Assembly (NCBI RefSeq): GCF_013186535.1
Contig: NZ_JABMCZ010000001.1
Span: 1,612,001 to 1,676,000, forward strand
Direction: 5' to 3'
DNA from: Nocardia terpenica
GTDB lineage: Bacteria; Actinomycetota; Actinomycetes; Mycobacteriales; Mycobacteriaceae
DNA: 64,000 nucleotides
A program made the position numbers and the translations under genes. The notes beneath the pieces were generated by a model. That model saw only the letters and a program-made list of their open reading frames with translations. It searched no databases and was not told where the DNA came from. Below are positions 61,186 to 64,000 of this stretch, one piece after another. The first letter of the stretch is position 1. Every line of letters starts with the position of its first letter.

Positions 61186-62730
61186 ATGTCGTTGTTGCGA
61201 ACCGGTCGTGTGGCCGCCGCGGTGGCCCTGATGTGCGTGGCCGCCGCGTGCTCCACGTCGTCGAAGAATCCCGCACCCGGCCCTTCGGCGGCCGCGCCCA
61301 TTCCGGCCGGGCTGGAGAAGTTCTACGAGCAGAAGCCGCAGTGGGGTCCCTGCGACGGCTATGTCGACTCCTCCACGCGATTCCCCGACGGCACCGAATG
61401 CACCCGCATCACGGTGCCGATCGACTACGCCAAGCCCGACGGCGGCACCGCGCAGATCGCGCTGTCGCGGGTCAAGGCCACCGGCCAGCGGATCGGTTCG
61501 CTGCTGTTCAACCCCGGCGGCCCCGGCCAGGCCGGGCTGTGGATGGCCGGGCAGGGCCAGGACACGCCGGTCGCGCAGCGCTTCGACCGGGTCGGGTTCG
61601 ATCCCCGCGGCGTGGGCGCGTCCACCCCGCTCATCACCTGCCTGACCGCCAAGGAGTGGGACGACGAGCGGGCCGAGCCGCCGAAGGACAACTCCCCGGC
61701 GGGCATCGCGGCCGCCGAGGACGAGAACAAGAAGTTCGCGGCGCACTGCAGCGAGCGCACCGGCAACGAGTTCCTCGCCCACGTCGGCACCCGAGAGGTG
61801 GTGCAGGACATGGACGTAGTCCGCGCGGTGCTCGGCGATCCGAAGCTGACCTACGTCGGCTTCTCCTACGGCACCCGGCTCGGCTACTCCTATGCGGAGA
61901 AGTTCCCGGACAAGGTGCGCGCGCTGGTGCTCGACGGCGCGGTCGACCCGTCGCAGGATCCGGAGAAGGAATCGGTGCAGCAGGCCGCCGGATTCCAGAA
62001 GGCGTTCGACGCCTACGCCGCCGACTGCGCGACCAAACCGGAGTGCCCGCTCGGCACCGACACGACCCAGGCGGTGGCCAGGTTCCATCAGCTGGTCGCG
62101 CCGCTGTGGGAGCACCCCGCCACCACCAAGGACGGCCGCGGCCTCGCCTTCGGTGATGCCATCACCGGTGTGCAGAACACGCTCTACGCCGAGGACAGCT
62201 GGAATGTGTTGAGCGCCGGGCTCACCGAGCTGGCCAACGGGCAGGGCGACATCCTGCTGAAGCTGGCCGACCTCTACGACGGCCGCCGCCGCGACGGCAG
62301 CTACGACAACTCGCAGGACGCGTTCCTGGCCATCCACTGCGCGGACGATCCGGCCGTGAAGGACCGCGCCGAGGCCGACAAGCAGGACACCGAATACCGC
62401 AAGGCGGCGCCGTTCCTCGACGACGGCCACGGCAACGGCAACGCCCCGCTCGAGCTGTGCGCGTTCTGGCCGGTGCCCAATACCGCGAGCCCGCACAAGC
62501 TTTCGATCCCGGGCCTGCCGAAGACCGTCGTCGTGTCCACCACCCAGGACCCCGCCACGCCGTATCAGAATGGTGTCGACCTGGCCCAGCAGCTGGGCGC
62601 GTCGCTGATCACCAACCGCGGCACCCGGCATACCGCGTTCCTGTCGGGCGGCGTGTCGTGCGTGGACGACGCGGTATTCGCGTACCTGACCGACCTGAAA
62701 GAGCCGCAGCAGGGCCTCACTTGCGGATGA
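61186..62730 (+). CDS. Exported tripeptidyl-aminopeptidase-like hydrolase (CaeA/Rv2224c type)
   Basis: 514 residues with a lipoprotein signal (lipobox VAAAC-S). The alpha/beta hydrolase core shows LLFNPGGPGQAG (oxyanion), FDRVGFDPRGVGAS, YVGFSYGTRLGYSYAEKFP (Ser), VVVSTTQDPATPYQNG (Asp) and GTRHTAFL (His), the S33 tripeptidyl-peptidase layout. The mycobacterial orthologue is a cell-envelope serine hydrolase linked to virulence and cell-surface processing. ATG 61186 lies 9 nt after GGAGG; GTG 61180 is closer than usual. It is divergent from panB and precedes glnA2, as in M. tuberculosis. Confidence 0.94.
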   Translation: MSLLRTGRVAAAVALMCVAAACSTSSKNPAPGPSAAAPIPAGLEKFYEQKPQWGPCDGYVDSSTRFPDGTECTRITVPIDYAKPDGGTAQIALSRVKATGQRIGSLLFNPGGPGQAGLWMAGQGQDTPVAQRFDRVGFDPRGVGASTPLITCLTAKEWDDERAEPPKDNSPAGIAAAEDENKKFAAHCSERTGNEFLAHVGTREVVQDMDVVRAVLGDPKLTYVGFSYGTRLGYSYAEKFPDKVRALVLDGAVDPSQDPEKESVQQAAGFQKAFDAYAADCATKPECPLGTDTTQAVARFHQLVAPLWEHPATTKDGRGLAFGDAITGVQNTLYAEDSWNVLSAGLTELANGQGDILLKLADLYDGRRRDGSYDNSQDAFLAIHCADDPAVKDRAEADKQDTEYRKAAPFLDDGHGNGNAPLELCAFWPVPNTASPHKLSIPGLPKTVVVSTTQDPATPYQNGVDLAQQLGASLITNRGTRHTAFLSGGVSCVDDAVFAYLTDLKEPQQGLTCG

Positions 62731-62803
62731 CGCGCGAAGTTGGCTTCGGTGTCGCATTCACCATGTAACACGGATTTAACGCCGGATGCTTACAGTCGCG
62801 CGT

Positions 62804-64000
62804 ATGGATCGCCAGAAAGAATTCGTGCTGCGGACGCTCGAGGAACGGGATATCCGCTTCGTGCGGCTGTGGTTCACGGATGTCCTGGGGTATCTGAAGT
62901 CGGTCGCGATCGCGCCCGCCGAACTGGAGGGCGCGTTCGAGGAGGGCATCGGGTTCGACGGCTCGGCCATCGAGGGCTTCGCCCGCGTGTCGGAGGCCGA
63001 TATGGTCGCCAAGCCCGATCCCTCCACCTTCCAGGTGCTGCCGTGGTCGACCAGCAAGGGCCACCAGCACTCGGCGCGCATGTTCTGCGATATCGCGATG
63101 CCGGACGGCTCGCCGTCGTGGGCCGACCCGCGGCACGTGCTGCGCCGCCAGCTCAACAAGGCCGGTGATCTGGGCTTCAGCTGCTACGTGCATCCGGAGA
63201 TCGAGTTCTTCCTGGTGAAATCGGGCCTGCAGGACGGGATGCCGATCCCGGTCGACAAGGGCGGCTTCTTCGATCAGGCCGTGCACGACGAGGCGCCGAA
63301 CTTCCGCCGCCACGCCATCGACGCGCTGGAGTCGATGGGCATTTCGGTGGAGTTCAGCCACCACGAGGGCGCGCCCGGCCAGCAGGAGATCGACCTGCGC
63401 TACGCCGACGCGCTCTCGATGGCCGACAACGTGATGACCTTCCGCTATCTCATCAAGGAGGTGGCGATCGACGAGGGCGTGCGCGCCACGTTCATGCCGA
63501 AACCCTTTGCCACGCACCCGGGTTCGGCCATGCACACGCACATGAGCCTGTTCGAGGGCGAGCAGAACGCCTTCGCCGACCCCGACGATCCGCTCAACCT
63601 GTCGGAGACCGCGCGGGCGTTCATCGCGGGAATCCTGGAGCACGCCAACGAGATCAGCGCGGTCACCAACCAGTGGGTGAACTCTTACAAGCGGCTCGTG
63701 CACGGCGGCGAGGCGCCCACGGCGGCGTCCTGGGGTCGCTCGAATCGCTCTGCGCTGGTGCGGGTTCCGATGTACACGCCGAACAAGTCGTCCTCGCGCC
63801 GGGTCGAGATCCGCAGCCCCGATTCCGCGTGCAACCCGTACCTGACCTTCGCGGTGCTGCTGGCCGCCGGTCTGCGCGGCGTCGAGAAGGGCTACACGCT
63901 GCCGCCGGAGGCCGAGGACGACGTGTGGTCGCTGACCGTCGCCGAGCGCCGCGCCATGGGTTTCCGTGAGCTGCCCGCCAGCCTGGACGAGGCGCTGCAG
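62804..64000 (+). CDS. glnA2: Glutamine synthetase, GlnA2 type (3' end outside window)
   Basis: 399 codons are visible and the frame continues past the edge. KEFVLRTLEERDIRFVRLWFTDVLG, the beta-grasp GFDGSAIEGF, the metal-site YVHPEIEFFL, SHHEGAPGQQEIDLRY, MPKPFATHPGSAMHTHMSLFE, NSYKRLVHGGEAP, WGRSNRSALVRVP and RVEIRSPDSACNPYL are GS signatures. It condenses glutamate and ammonia with ATP. The order caeA-glnA2 and the sequence suit the second actinobacterial synthetase, GlnA2, rather than GlnA1. No Shine-Dalgarno is evident before ATG 62804, so a leaderless message is possible. Confidence 0.95.
   Translation, partial: MDRQKEFVLRTLEERDIRFVRLWFTDVLGYLKSVAIAPAELEGAFEEGIGFDGSAIEGFARVSEADMVAKPDPSTFQVLPWSTSKGHQHSARMFCDIAMPDGSPSWADPRHVLRRQLNKAGDLGFSCYVHPEIEFFLVKSGLQDGMPIPVDKGGFFDQAVHDEAPNFRRHAIDALESMGISVEFSHHEGAPGQQEIDLRYADALSMADNVMTFRYLIKEVAIDEGVRATFMPKPFATHPGSAMHTHMSLFEGEQNAFADPDDPLNLSETARAFIAGILEHANEISAVTNQWVNSYKRLVHGGEAPTAASWGRSNRSALVRVPMYTPNKSSSRRVEIRSPDSACNPYLTFAVLLAAGLRGVEKGYTLPPEAEDDVWSLTVAERRAMGFRELPASLDEALQ

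Overview
The window is high-GC actinobacterial DNA, most likely Nocardia or a close mycolic-acid relative. The right part (about 40-64 kb) follows a gene order I know from Mycobacterium tuberculosis Rv2222c-Rv2236c: cobD, SURF1, ptpA, cobC, NIF3, zinc-ribbon protein, RNase H/phosphatase, CHAD, panB, caeA and glnA2 with the same relative orientations. rnpB (RNase P RNA) also lies here. No database search was possible; all family names come from motifs read in the translations.

Region 1 (1-27.8 kb) is a polyketide biosynthetic locus. One uninterrupted minus-strand reading frame runs from a GTG at 17614 off the left edge (at least 5,871 codons). It encodes a trans-AT type assembly line: two tandem acyltransferases fused to the N-terminus, then three modules without a working in-line AT, a C-methyltransferase, a low-complexity linker built from 24-bp repeats, an ACP and the start of an enoylreductase. 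Beside it lie an XRE-SARP-NB-ARC regulator, an aldo/keto reductase, a 2-oxoglutarate/Fe dioxygenase, an arginine:glycine-type amidinotransferase, a leucyl-tRNA synthetase of non-actinobacterial architecture and a cytochrome P450. My reading is a guanidine-bearing polyketide pathway whose self-resistance may be a second LeuRS. This is inference.

Region 2 (27.8-40.2 kb) is mixed accessory and housekeeping sequence. It holds protein O-mannosyltransferase, an XRE regulator, small secreted and membrane proteins, a PF04672-type methyltransferase, a secreted beta-helix protein, an orphan adenine-specific DNA methyltransferase, a TetR regulator, a gamma-carbonic-anhydrase-like protein, a YefM-YoeB toxin-antitoxin pair with its TGTACA operator, and an ECF41 sigma factor (SigJ).

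Region 3 (40.2-64 kb) is the conserved backbone. An XRE/DUF5753-DUF6879 regulatory island sits between ptpA and cobC, where M. tuberculosis carries ptkA. The window ends inside glnA2.

A theme cuts across all regions. A 27-bp hairpin (arms GATCCCGGC/GCCGGGATC, 9-nt loop) occurs six times. In five of the six it is followed, always on the same side, by tandem copies of its right arm plus 10-15 bp of local flank. Two of these arrays are inside genes (the PKS linker and the SPFH protein tail), where the unit length is a multiple of three. A separate 0.75-kb minisatellite (about 51-54 bp unit) lies at 43.2-43.9 kb, and a 33-bp in-frame repeat forms the linker of the RNase H/phosphatase.
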